From Aphelenchoides besseyi (lineage: Eukaryota; Nematoda; Chromadorea; Rhabditida; Aphelenchoididae): a DNA stretch of 64,000 nt. A program made the translations under genes and the position numbers. Below are positions 1 through 10,149 of the stretch, one piece after another. The notes beneath the pieces are model-generated. The model searched no databases, was not told where the DNA came from, and saw only the letters and a program-made list of their open reading frames with translations. Where the stretch lies: assembly GCA_024699855.1 (NCBI GenBank), contig JAMPIQ010000001.1:14570001-14634000 (forward strand), given 5' to 3'. Position 1 is the first letter of the stretch; every line of letters begins with the position of its first letter.

Positions 1-879
1 CACTTCACGAAGTTCGTTTTATACACACTGTTGCTTCTTTAGTCGAAAATTCAGATCGGCTACGTGCACAGAGATGTGAAGCCGGCGAACTTGGCCATCG
101 GATTGAAGGGACCCGATATTCGCATGGTTCACATGTTAGACTTCGGCTTAGCTCGAGAGTTCGTTATTCGCACTGAGAACAAAATTGAGATACGTCGTCC
201 AAGAGATGCAGCACTTTTCCGAGGCACTTACAAATACTGTTCATACAATTCACATAACCGCTCTGAACAAGGTCGACCGGATGATTTGTGGTTTGTTGTG
301 ATGTTTCTCGATCATTATTTTTTTGTAGGTCTATGGTTTATGTCCTTTCTGAGTTTCGTTCGCCTTTACCGTGGAGCCAACAAAGGTATTAAGCTTGAAG
401 TCCAGAATCTCTATTTTCGATTTCAGTGACAAAAAAGAGATTGCGAGAATGAAAGGCGAGATACCTGACGAAAAACTCTTTCAACGTGGTCTATCGGAAC
501 TACTTACCATCACTACTCATATTCGCACTCTCGATTACTATAAACGTCCCGACTATAAACTCATTTTCGATGTTTTTTGCGTAAGTTAGCGGCATTACGA
601 GCGATTTCTATCTTGTGTTTTCAGCAAACTATGAACAAATACAAAATCAAGTACTCGGATCCATTCGACTGGGAGCTTCACGGCATTGGAACGTCGCCGG
701 GAAAAAGCAAGCTTCGTCGTCGTTTGTCGCGTATTCTCAGCATCACAGAAGATCAGTCGGTTGATCTCAAAACGATGGAGAATGTGGCCGCTGAGCCGCA
801 CACCGCCGAAGAACCACAGAATCAAGATCAAATGCCATTTACCGCTGAATATTTTGCCAAAAATGAACTTGGATTTTGA
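1..879 (+). CDS. TTBK-like protein kinase, 3' part (partial)
   Basis: Cytosolic Ser/Thr kinase of the casein kinase 1/tau-tubulin kinase group, a group strongly expanded in nematodes. Exons 1-11, 55-290, 329-385, 427-580 and 625-879 join in one frame across introns of 38-44 nt with GT..AG ends. The first exon supplies the end of helix E (LHE), followed by the catalytic loop HRDVKPAN with catalytic Asp and the metal-binding LDFGLAR. The RPDDLWS motif only appears when the 291-328 intron is removed, which supports the splice model. The 3' tail (exon 5) is acidic and has no further domain. The ATP-binding lobe lies left of the window, so the protein is incomplete only because of the edge. An AATAAA sits about 20 nt after the stop. 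Exact substrate is unknown. Confidence 0.9.
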
Positions 880-1108
880 TTGCCCAATGATTCGGGAATA
901 AAAACGATGCTCCGAATTCAACGTCGTAGAATCAAACAAAGGAGTCAACACGTGTTTGAAACCTGAAAGTTGGAAACATCACGTTTTCACATTAGCGTTT
1001 AACTACCATGTTCTGCTATTTCCGAGATTGTGAAACTCATAAAAGGCGGTCCGATGAAAGTCTCCAATTTGAACGATATTCGAAGTACTGCCGATCATTT
1101 TTAATATG

Positions 1109-1565
1109 CAGGGTGTCCCAGCGAGTTTGGAACGTTTGAAAGGCTTACAACTTCTTTCATAGCCAATCGATTTCGATGCGCTTTTTGTACTCAATCGCAA
1201 ATTTAATGCCATTTTGTTTGCCACCAAGAGACTTTTGAATTTTATATTAAAAAATGCTGTAATTTTGATTTAAGCGAAATGAACTTTTTTCACGGTTTGG
1301 TCAAGAGACAATGTGAAATTTTCATGAAAATCTCTATACTTCGACCCTCATTGTCGACCACCTTTTCAAGTCGACGTTCATAATCGTCAACAGCACGGTA
1401 GTCGGAGTTTCGAGTTGACCGTAAATGATTGCGAAAACGCTTTTCCTTGAGCCGAGCACTCCATTTGGCAGAAGGAAAAGTGGGCACAGAAAGCGCATCA
1501 AAATTGATTGGCTTTGAAAGAAGTTGTAAGCCTTTCAAACGTTCCAAACTCGCTGGGACATCCTG
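1109..1565. mobile_element. Mariner-derived MITE or degraded mariner copy
   Basis: The ends form an inverted repeat of about 76 bp: 1109-1185 reads inward CAGGGTGTCCCAGCGAG and 1491-1565 is its near-perfect reverse complement. The right end is followed by TA; the left flank is TG, a likely mutated TA duplication. The interior on the minus strand keeps a stretch resembling the C-terminal tail of mariner transposases (YERRLEKVVDNEGRSIE, about 1330-1400), matching the tail of the mariner copy at 19.7-22.1 kb in pattern. Everything upstream of that tail is gone, so it is a non-autonomous internal-deletion derivative. The terminal CAGGGTGTCC is shared with the larger mariner in this window. Confidence 0.8.
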
Positions 1566-1777
1566 TACAAGACGTTAATATGTTCAGTAGAAATCACTAC
1601 ACAAATTTACTTCGAATTAAAAGAATCAACAGCACGGCAAAATAGCACGACAGAAGCTCGAAATGCACGACAAAACAATCGATGGTATAAGACAAAAAAT
1701 GACAAAAATACTAAAGAAGAGTTGATTACGTTTCCCCGAAACAGCAAACATACACGATCACAACAAAAACCCACGGT

Positions 1778-2448
1778 TTAGGACCTTTTTTCTTTCTGTA
1801 AAATCTCATAAACCATAATACTTAGCATGAAAACCCACTTCGGATCAGCGTTATCCATCAAAGTCATTTCCTCGTAAAACCAAATGACGGTGGGATCAAA
1901 TTTGACTTCAATTCCCGCATCGTAATCGAGAAATTTAATGTCCACGACCACTGGCTCTTCCTTCGCAGCAGGACACGAATCCGAAGCATTCGCGTCGGCC
2001 ATTTCAACCGAGTCGTTTGCGGAAATGAAAGTCAACGGCGAATCGTAAACGGCTCCTGAAAGAAGGTCAGCTGAATGTACAGAAATCTCCCCAACCAAAC
2101 TCCACGTCCTTGAATCCTTCTGGCGTGGCAATCAAAGCGAATTTGCAACCTTTGATCTCAATACTCATCCTAAACACAACATCTCGGTACTTTTCTTTCA
2201 AACTTACTTCTGCTCCTTCGTTACATTCGCAAACACTTGGATTTTCGCTTCGGTTGAATTCGAGATAATGCGCCCCAAATTCGGACAATCACCCTTGAGA
2301 ACCCTAAACAAACAGTTGAACTCAATAAGATAGAAACTTGCAATTGAGAATGTGGATCGTGATCACAATACGATTTCGTTTGTTTTGCCGGAACACTGGA
2401 AATCAAAAGCGCACTACTGAGGAGCAACAAGAAGACGAAATTCGACAT
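1778..2448 (-). CDS. Putative secreted or membrane glycoprotein, unknown family
   Basis: Four exons, 2448-2338, 2293-2208, 2169-2096 and 2055-1778, join without frame breaks to 182 residues. The N-terminus (MSNFVFLLLLSSALLI) is a clear signal peptide. Several N-glycosylation sequons follow (NST, NVT, NDS, NAS), consistent with a lumenal or extracellular protein. A mildly hydrophobic stretch near the C-terminus (WVFMLSIMVY) precedes a basic tail, so a membrane anchor is possible but weak. The first intron needs an AAG acceptor at 2294; the nearer TAG at 2304 would put a stop in frame. No family was recognised. The upstream 250 bp hold no other gene. Confidence 0.6.
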
Positions 2449-2728
2449 CGCAGAGCGAAAAAGAAGACGATTGACTGACTGAGAAGCAAAAAGTCTTCAT
2501 TACTGAATTGATAACTTCGAAGAGTTTATTTTACTGAATATGCAAATTTAATGCAATGCAGAATGGGCACTTTTTTGACTTTACGATCAGTTCTTGACTT
2601 TAATCGTTCATACGTTCTCGCAGTTGCAGAAATTTAAGATTCAAAAGTAATTTCATGTCTTACCAGTGCTCTAATTGTCCTAAACCACTTCAACAAACCG
2701 ATTCGTTTGATGCGTAATTTCTTGCCCA

Positions 2729-3046
2729 CTACACTCCAATCATTCTTCTTGTTTTGCTCTTGGAATCAAATTTGTATGTTCTCAGTATTGGGAACTCGTA
2801 AAAATTCCGTCTGGCGCAGTCAGAACTAAGAGGATTTGTCTTGGCCCTGTGAGTGCTCAAGAACCGCTGGCAGGTGATCCGAAGATCTCCTCTGCGACAC
2901 CAGCAGTCCCTTAACACTCGCAGATATACGGCGGTTTCGGTGCACACCGAGTAGGGATCGACACCACCGAAGTGGCGACGACCAAAGAAAACGACACTCG
3001 ATCGTCTTACCTGCGCAGCAACAAACGAAAACCCCGATAGGATCAC
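2729..3046 (-). CDS. Possible coding exon, unknown
   Basis: An open frame of about 100 codons on the minus strand is rich in Arg and Cys (for example DCWCRRGDLRITCQRF). It starts just after a CAG that could be an acceptor, and a second open frame (2826-3191) overlaps it, so this may be the last exon of a spliced gene whose earlier exons I could not join. No family is recognised and the base composition does not separate it clearly from noncoding DNA. It may equally be a chance open frame. Confidence 0.25.
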   Translation of the reverse strand: MILSGFSFVAAQVRRSSVVFFGRRHFGGVDPYSVCTETAVYLRVLRDCWCRRGDLRITCQRFLSTHRAKTNPLSSDCARRNFYEFPILRTYKFDSKSKTRRMIGV

Positions 3047-3191
3047 CGCCTTTATCCCACAAAATCTCTTCGTCCGACCCTCTACTCATGTTTCGCGCTA
3101 TTTCCACCGTTAGCTCGGAGGCATTTTTGTCTCTACTGCCATCATCACTGCGCATTAAATCATTTCGACTCAACAAATTATACAAGATCAA

Positions 3192-3502
3192 AATAAAATC
3201 AGAACTTTTAATTTATTCGTACAAACCTGTAGAAATTCACATGTAAGAGAGATTGTTCCGTACTTTCACTTCTAACTATTCGGTCATCTTAACATTCATC
3301 TGTTCGACTCTAATTCGATTCTAAATGAAATCACTTCGAGTTCCAATAATCCCAACCATTCATATCTAAATGAAATATTCCTTCACAAAAACTCACAACT
3401 TGAATCTACACTAACAAGGAGTTCTTGTCATCGGTCCCCGCTGTAATTTGATGTCCATGGTATCAATCGACGCGTCTCGATGAGCTGAACATTACTGTAT
3501 AA
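3192..3502. other. Intergenic, no gene seen
   Basis: AT-rich sequence with stops in all frames. I see no coding frame, RNA gene or repeat here. Confidence 0.6.
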
Positions 3503-4190
3503 GTCATTTTTGTTCAATCACAGAATTGGCCGAGTTCTTGGCCAAAAACCAGACACACTAATATTATCAAAATCGTAGTAACGATTATGCTTATTATATT
3601 AGTGAAGTCCGTTTATTTTTATCTCACTTCATTATGGAGATATTGGCCGTTTTATCTGGCCAACACCCATTCTGGGTTATGGCCCGCTAATCTTCCCTCG
3701 GAAGTGTGAGCTGCAATAGTCGAGTGAGCAAGTGATGGGCTTGCGAACTCTTTTGGAGGTTGCAGGTTCTATTCTCTCTGTTGTCGAATGCATGTTGCTG
3801 TCTTGTATCCACAAAGCAAAAAGAAAAAGAGTGAATAGTAGGTGACTACGAAGGATCCAATCGATTTTTTTTTCGCTGTTGGAGTCGTTTTGGTGGAATG
3901 CAGCACTTGAAAGTGACGATCGAAGGAATCGAACTCGCAACCTCCAAAAGAGTTCGCAAGCCCATCACTTACTCACTCGACTGTTGCAGCTCACACTTCC
4001 AGTAAAAGATTAGCGGACCATAACCTGGAATGAATTTCGGCCAAATAAAACGGCCAATATCTCCATAATGAAGTGAGATAAGAATAAACGGACTTCACTA
4101 CGATAATCAGCATAATCGTTACTACGATTTTGACTATATTAGTGTTTTTGGCCAAAAACTCGGCCAATTCTGCGATTGAGCAAAAATGAG
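3503..4190. repeat. Large palindromic repeat with tRNA-like arms
   Basis: Left arm about 3503-3787 and right arm about 3913-4190 are inverted copies of each other with small substitutions and indels; about 125 bp of unrelated AT-rich DNA separate them. The outer ends read inward GAATTGGCCGAG and the arms include the palindromic patches TTGGCCAA and AACGGCCAATATCTCC. Near the inner end of each arm lies a tRNA-like segment: an A-box-like AGTCGAGTGAG and, on the right arm (minus strand), GAGTTCGATTCC, one base from the Pol III B box consensus. No coding frame and no clear target-site duplication were found. It may be a foldback or MITE-like element that absorbed a tRNA or tRNA-derived SINE. Confidence 0.8.
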
Positions 4191-5215
4191 CATGATATTC
4201 AAAATCAGCGCAAAATTGCGCGTAGACAGATATATAATTCAGCCAAAACTGGTGGGGATCACTCAGGATCTCTGCTTGTAAGTCAACAAAATTGAAGCAA
4301 TAAGTGACTCTCCAATCTGTTCGGTTTCAGATGTAATTACAATCCATAAACAAGAACTCAGAAAGGAAATTGAGTTTAATTTGTCAAGTGCCATTTGTTT
4401 GATTGCAATTTTATTGAACATAAAGCCATTTAGCATTTATCGAAGCCGTTTTAATTCAATTACGTTAATTGCCGTCACCATGATGCGACAGAATACATTC
4501 TTGTCCCAGAGATTAATCGAGTTCAGCGAATCCGAACTTTATGTTTATGTTTTATTCACGCTCGGCGACAGATGAACAAGAGTGAAGAGTAGGGTTAACC
4601 ACTCGACGTCGCGGTGAGGTTGGCGGAGGCGGCATGCGGTCGTCGGCGAAACTTCAGCGGTCGGGTGTATGACCGTTCGGCTCAGCTCCATCGTCTTGTG
4701 TCTCTTGCGGCTTCAATCATCCGAACTTTAAAACATCGCTAATTCAATTAATCGACCTCACAATCAACGTTGAATTCCAAAATGAATGGAAGAAAACTGA
4801 CTGACGACTTTTAAACAAATTTCCAAACGAAACAAACTCCAATTTCCAACCGATCCACTCAATCTCATTTCCAGTCATCCAAAAATGACCATCCGACTCA
4901 TTTTTTCACCACAAAATTTGTATTCGATGACAGACAGACAGATGGACAAGCGGAATAGATGTGGTGGATTCATTGGGATACTAATCGAAGCAATGTAATT
5001 CTTAGCAAATTTCTTCTATCGCCTTATAAACCCTAAGAATTCTCTTTGATCAAGCAGCTAACCTACAATTAACTTTTCAGTGTTCTCAGTACAATTCGAG
5101 ATTTGAATAAGCAAAGTAACAGAGTAATTAGTGTGAGTTTGCAGTCTTCCTGAGAATTTTTTATTTAAAGTTCTTGCAAGCAGTAAAGATTTTATTCGCG
5201 AACAAGTTCACTCGA
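4191..5215. other. Intergenic, one short GC-rich patch
   Basis: Mostly AT-rich noncoding sequence. Positions about 4590-4725 are markedly GC-rich with GGCGG and CGGTCG runs and could be an unrecognised exon or structured RNA. An open frame at 4381-4575 looks accidental. An AATAAA for the downstream minus-strand gene lies near 5196. Confidence 0.5.
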
Positions 5216-5876
5216 CTATTTCTTGTCATCTGAAATCAAGGTCGACATCGGAAGTTGAACTGATCGCTTGCCGTTCTTCTTCGAAGTCTTGGCACTTTGG
5301 TCGTCTTTCGGCTTCTCCTCTGCTTGCAAGTTCTTTTCGCTCTGAAATCATTCTGTTACGTTCCGTCCGTCAGTTCACAGACTTCTTTCTCTTTTGCCGT
5401 CTTCAGTTTGCTATCATCCTGAAATTCCAACGTCAACTAGAAGGTCAGAGCCAAAGACTGACCTTCTCCACGTTCTCTTGCGTGTGCTCCTTTACTTGAC
5501 CCGGCTTCACAGGCCCTTTGATCTCAACGGTCTAATCAGCATCATTCTAAACAGCTTTCTATCGGCGACCAACAGACCTACCTTCAGTTTGACGATCGTT
5601 TTGTCTTCCAACGGCTTGGAAACAATCGATGGTTGTATTTCGGTCGTCGGTTTGGTTGGAGCGGTCTTGGTCACTGTAGGCTTTTGGACAGTCGGAGCGG
5701 GTTGATTCTTAACGCCGGGTGCAGCAGCAGTCTGTGCAACAACATTTGATTTCTTCTGAAGTCGATTCCAATGATCTCCTCATGTTTCCAAACCCCACTT
5801 TTTCGCAAGAAACAATCAACCACACGGGTATCAACACCAGATACACGATCGTCGTCAACAGAGAACCGATCAACAT
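5216..5876 (-). CDS. Small single-pass membrane protein with Lys/Pro/Thr tail
   Basis: Five exons (5876-5799, 5755-5582, 5531-5463, 5418-5383, 5341-5216) each keep frame and give 160 residues. The N-terminus is one hydrophobic segment (MLIGSLLTTIVYLVLIPVWL) ending in CEKKK, a typical stop-transfer, so a type III or signal-anchor topology with a cytosolic tail is likely. The tail is rich in Lys, Pro and Thr, then Lys/Glu, and ends DDKK. A pyrimidine-rich TTGTTCAG six bases before the ATG could be a trans-splice acceptor, which favours this start. AATAAA follows the stop by about 15-20 nt. No family is recognised and low complexity limits inference. Confidence 0.7.
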
Positions 5877-6064
5877 CTCCGACTGAACAACCAATAGATC
5901 GGAGTCTCTGAATAGGAATGACCATCCGATTTACTTGTCACAGCACAAGCCTACAATCACTGATTTCACTCCGAGCATCCACATGTTCGCGAAACTCTCG
6001 ACTAATGTGGCTATAAAACTGAAAGGTCCATTTTTGTGGTCAGAGTTCCGAGACAAAAAAGCAA

Positions 6065-6150
6065 TCCGCTAAGCCTGGTTCGAACAGGCGACCTATGGAT
6101 TCCGACCCCTCATTTACAGTCCATCGCTCTTCCAACTGAGCTATTAGCGG
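6065..6150 (-). tRNA. tRNA-Tyr (GTA) with 13-nt intron
   Basis: Reading the minus strand, the acceptor stem CCGCTAA pairs exactly with TTAGCGG plus discriminator A. The D arm, an ATGGA/TCCAT anticodon stem and a perfect T arm (GCCTG TTCGAAC CAGGC) are all present. The loop begins CTGTAAA, giving anticodon GTA, and is 13 nt too long, so an intron sits just 3' of the anticodon as is usual for eukaryotic tRNA-Tyr. Length without intron is 73 nt. It is predicted to be functional. Confidence 0.95.
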
Positions 6151-6263
6151 CTTGACGGAGAGCAGCGAAAAAGCCCACTTGTTCTCCCGCTCCACGCAAA
6201 GAGCACACGCACATTCCATCGAGTAGACGGCCGCTCCACCGCTCGTCCGACAACCGTGTGTTC

Positions 6264-6372
6264 GTCTACACCTCGTCGAATGCACGCCGTCTGATCTGGC
6301 AAGTTAAGCAACGACGGGCTTGGTTAATACGTGGATCAGAGATGCCTTCGGAATTCCAAGTGATGGATGCTT
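6264..6372 (+). rRNA. 5S rRNA-like sequence, shortened, possibly pseudogene
   Basis: The core matches nematode 5S rRNA: GTCGAATGCACGCCG, TCTGATCTGGCAAGTTAAGC (the A-box/loop A-B region), GGATCAGAGATG and a final GATGGATGC. Compared with the C. elegans 5S as I recall it, about six bases near the 5' end and four after CGCC are missing, and the 5' and 3' ends do not pair well. It is therefore either a divergent copy or a decayed one. It lies head to head with tRNA-Tyr. I found no spliced-leader RNA beside it. Confidence 0.6.
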
Positions 6373-6580
6373 ATTTGCAGTCACTAGAAATTTTTATTAA
6401 AGAGAAATACGAACATACATTCAATGAACACTTTAACTGAATAGTTCTTTATTAGACAACTCAAATCATGGTCGTGATTAGCTTATTCCAATACATTCGG
6501 AGACTTTATCTTGTAGAATCTCATAATCATTTTTTTGAGCAAATTCTCAAGTGAAGTTTATTGGAAGTCAGTCAAAGTGT

Positions 6581-7489
6581 TCATTGATGGTCAATAGAGA
6601 AAGTTTGTTGCAAACGGACGTAGTCATCGGCAATCAACTCCAACAACTTCACGTACGAGCTCAACGATCCGTTTGCTCCCAACTTGCCGATGAACTCCCG
6701 ACCATCAGCCGACTCAGCAGCCGCAAGACGAAGAGCTGAAAAAGAAAATTAAAGAGTTCTTGTCTGGAGAGCTTACCGGAGATGACGGTCAGTTGATCCG
6801 ACTCTTCAGCGTTGGCCGAATGTTCACTCTTGTCAACCTGAAAGTGAAAGTTCATGGAGACGACAGAACTGAAACAAACCGCGTGGTTAGCCAGCAAAGA
6901 AGCCACCGTCTCCAATTGCTCGGCAACCACAGAAAGTTGTTTCAACAAATGACCAAGATCTACAGCCCGAAAAAGTGATGACCGCAGATTCGAACTCACC
7001 ACTCGTCGATTTCCCGTCAATCGAAATCCACGAAGTTTGGGCGGAAACGTCCATCGAAGAAGGAACAGTGAGCGTGCTATCCGAGTTTCCGTTCGAAAAC
7101 AAGGCGCTTGGATGCAAAGAAACGGTCTTGTTCGGTTGAGAAACAGTCGAATCGGATGAGAACAAGCCGTTGAGACCACTCATTTTGCTGCTGTCGTTCG
7201 ATCCACTGGAAAAGAAGGTGCGCAAGTGGAGATCAGAAGTTGGGGTACTCTCTTGAGTTTTCTTGTCGGCAGTTTCTAAGATCATGTCATCAGTTGTGAT
7301 TGGTATCGAATACAAACCCTTCTCGACTTTGCGTTCCAGTTCATTGGCAAACCATTTGACCGTCTTGGGAATCGGAGTTGCTGCGTGTGGTGTAAACGTA
7401 AATTCGGAGATTCGGATCTAAAATACAAGAATAGGAAGATACACGCGTAAGCCAATTAAACTCACGTTCTTGGCCGAAGAGAAATCCAT
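6581..7489 (-). CDS. Hypothetical 245-residue protein, Ser-rich middle
   Basis: Five exons (7489-7466, 7417-7000, 6959-6880, 6837-6777, 6735-6581) join in frame with GT..AG introns of 40-50 nt. The N-terminal 60 residues look globular (FTFTPHAATPIPKTVKWFA). Residues about 65-145 are rich in Ser, Thr, Asn and Gly. The C-terminal third is predicted helical (for example LLKQLSVVAEQLETVASLLA), compatible with a coiled coil or helical bundle. No signal peptide or membrane segment is present, so an intracellular protein is likely. I do not recognise the family. Confidence 0.75.
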
Positions 7490-8019
7490 TGCTGGGCGGT
7501 GAGTTGAGAGCGAAAAGAAGAGCAGACGTTCGAGACAACGAGAGAAAACGAAAGTGATTTGACAGACCGAATTTCCAGTGAACTTGATTCGCAAATCACT
7601 AATTGCAATCCAAAGATGCAAATTCAGTCCTCGTCGTTTTTAGTCTGGAAGTCCGATCAAAAGGGCTTCTGTGCGGTCAAGGCTGTGATTCAACGATCGC
7701 GATCGTGTAGAGTAGAATGCAAGGAACTTTAGACATGTTTCTTGTTCACGAGCTTCAATTGCTCAAGACAAGATCTGAGGCATTTTTCGAATAAATGCGT
7801 AAAAATGTTGTGGTTGTTTATTAGAAATTCTCAATATTTATTGTCGACATGATTTGCAAGTTAAAATTATTGCACATCCGCAATTCGTTGAAATTCTTTG
7901 TGATTAAGGTTCTGGTTATTTGTTTCCAATTTCCAGTTGAAGGCTTTTATAAATGAACCTTGCTATAACTGATTATATAAACTTTTTTTCTTGGTTGTTC
8001 ATTGAATCCTAGTTCTGAA
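7490..8019. other. Intergenic with TATA box for the next gene
   Basis: AT-rich, no gene. TATATAA at 7974-7980 lies about 40 nt before the start codon of the downstream small secreted gene. Confidence 0.55.
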
Positions 8020-8237
8020 ATGCAAGTATTCTTTCTTCTAATTACGATTGTTGTTATTGCTCAAGGGGCATTGCAGGAGTCTCGGTATTCTAACGATAAT
8101 CCAGCATTTGTCAGTTAGTTTTTCTTCTATTTTTTGTTACGAGAACTCAATTTTCAGCTTGTGGTTCAAATGACAATTGTGCATCTTTTGTGTTGTCTTG
8201 CACATCAGTTGCTGAGCAGAATTTAAAGTTTTGTTGA
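8020..8237 (+). CDS. Small secreted cysteine-containing peptide
   Basis: Two exons, 8020-8113 and 8158-8237, give 57 residues. The N-terminus (MQVFFLLITIVVIAQGALQ) is a strong signal peptide. The predicted mature part is about 38 residues with four cysteines (TCGSNDNC, SCTS, final KFC), which could form two disulfides. The intron of 44 nt has GT..TTTTCAG ends and phase 1. A TATA box lies upstream. The family is unknown; it may be a nematode-specific secreted peptide. The short length lowers certainty, but signal peptide plus clean intron plus TATA box argue that it is real. Confidence 0.6.
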
Positions 8238-8731
8238 GCTTATTGGCATTGTACGATCTTTGACCGTAGTGAAAACTAAAGCGTTTATTGACAAAGGTGT
8301 TGAAGGAGACAACGATGAGCCGACTCGGCTCCGCGTTCGCTGGAGAGCGATGCGGATGCAATGTTGTCGGAGTGAGGATTTGGCCGCGGCAAACGTGTTT
8401 TATACGCGACATTCGATCGTTAATCGACTGTCGCGGACAGGTTTGCAGTGCGATGTACTTGGTCGTCGTGCGCGTTCTTTTTGGGAATTGAATTGCGCAG
8501 GTGCTCGTTTTCTTTCAAAGCATCGAATGTCAAAACGCATAGCACAGATCTAATGGTTATTAAATGTATCAAAACAGCGACTTTGGAATCTTCCCATTCC
8601 GAAATCATTACGTTTTAGCCAACCAAAACAACATTCAGAACAATGTGCTAACTTTCAATCACATTTGCTAACGGGCGTTGATCAAAACCAATTCCATTTC
8701 ATAAACTCCGATAAAATTCCAACTTTAAATC
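8238..8731. other. Intergenic before the large TIR element
   Basis: A GC-richer stretch at about 8290-8490 gives overlapping open frames on both strands but none has a recognisable domain or splice pattern. The rest is AT-rich. Confidence 0.45.
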
Positions 8732-8734
8732 TAA

Positions 8735-8896
8735 CAAGGGAAGGCTCATTAGCCACCACGCGATATTCACGCATACTGTATGCCAAAAAACGCGCCTTTT
8801 CAAGAGGAATCTGATGGTGTTATCAGTTTTTGCTATGGGCTACCCTGCGTGGACTTATGGGCCTTTGAAGTTCCACGCAAATTGCGTGCTTTTTGG
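8735..8896 (+). repeat. Left terminal inverted repeat of the 5-kb element
   Basis: Starts CAAGGGAAGGCTCATTAGCC, includes GATATTCACGCATACTGTATG, and ends near TTTTTGG. Its reverse complement is at 13565-13727 with very few differences. Confidence 0.9.
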
Positions 8897-9400
8897 ACGC
8901 TTTTTTGGACGTTTTTTTTGGCGATGCGCGGACGCAAGCGCGTTTTGCGAGTAGATTCGACTTTTTTGAATCGCCTTCGAGTTATGAGCGACAAGTGCGC
9001 TTGAGTCTGTTTCCTTGAGCAATCTAGTGGTTGGTCCAAGAGTGGGTACGTCGATGAACGATCGGAAAGATGCTAAAAGCCAGCTGGCTACTGTTTCAAT
9101 TACCAATCGATCGAAAGATGTCAAGAGATACCGAGATGTACCCGTTTAGCATTCATCAGATGTGCTCATTGCGAGCAGTATTATTGTTTTCATTGCATCT
9201 TTACTTCCGACCAAGCGCACCTACATCTTTAATTGTTGTCACAGTAAAATTTTCAGGTTCACTTCAATACCCCAACTGATTTAATCAAAGTACTACTTAA
9301 AATTGATTAGAATTACAAAAAGTTGCAAAACGAATCAAAAAATTGCAATCGACCGGCTTTGATCCGATCTAATTAACCTTTTTTGCCTTTGATCTCTTGT

Positions 9401-9490
9401 GATTTGACCGCTCTGTGAATCGAACCCGCTGGACGCTGTTGGATTTGCACCGGAAGGTACAAAGCCAACGGCTTAACCACTAGACTAATC
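9401..9490 (-). other. tRNA-like sequence inside the 5-kb element
   Basis: On the minus strand the sequence opens GATTAGTCTAGTGGTTAAGC, very close to a D arm/A box, has a GTTGG...CCAAC stem in the anticodon position with an enlarged loop, and then GGGTTCGATTCA, close to the B box. The first and last four bases (GATT/AATC) can pair. The T stem is poor and the anticodon cannot be set, so this is a degenerate tRNA or tRNA-derived promoter rather than a working tRNA gene. Confidence 0.5.
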
Positions 9491-10149
9491 AGTAAAACGA
9501 TTTGGATCGTGATTTGTAAATCTTATATCAACTCGTATTGGAGAGCGACCAGAATGGCGATCTAGAAATAAACAGAATGTTGAGCGCGTTGTGCGAATTG
9601 CGCAACAACAAAAGCACTGGCAAGCAGTGGAATTTAGCCGACAATTTGAAAAAAATGGTCGACCAGTGGTTTTGCCGACAATCAAAAGAAACTGCGGCTG
9701 CGGAACAAAAAACATTCAAGTGTCTTCTCTGATGGAAAGATCACTTGTTGTTGTTGCGTTGCAACGAAAAGATGTTCACTGACGATTCTTGTAGAAAAAC
9801 TGCCGCGGCCTTAAAATGCCCCACTCTTTTCACTTTTCCTCCGACCACAGTCAAATCGTAGGGCAGATGGAAAAATTTGCGTCTACAAACATGTTGACCC
9901 GAACAACAAACTGTTCCGTAAACAGCCAAGTTGTTTCGATCAACAAAGTGGTTCGCAGAGAAGAGTCGAACGTCTTCGCGTGTGTGTTAATCGGACTTTG
10001 CCGTCGATGTTTTTCGAAGTCCATCGCGTACGTCGTTTTGTACTCTGCGCGTACGTTCGTTTTTTGCATTCGTGCCTTGAATTGATCTTGAAATTGTCGG
10101 GCGTTTCGTGTTTGTTTGGTAATTGATTTTATTGATCTTTGTAGTTGAA

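Noticed and set aside
4381..4575. 64-codon open frame
   Set aside because: AT-rich, no splice sites, no homology; probably chance.
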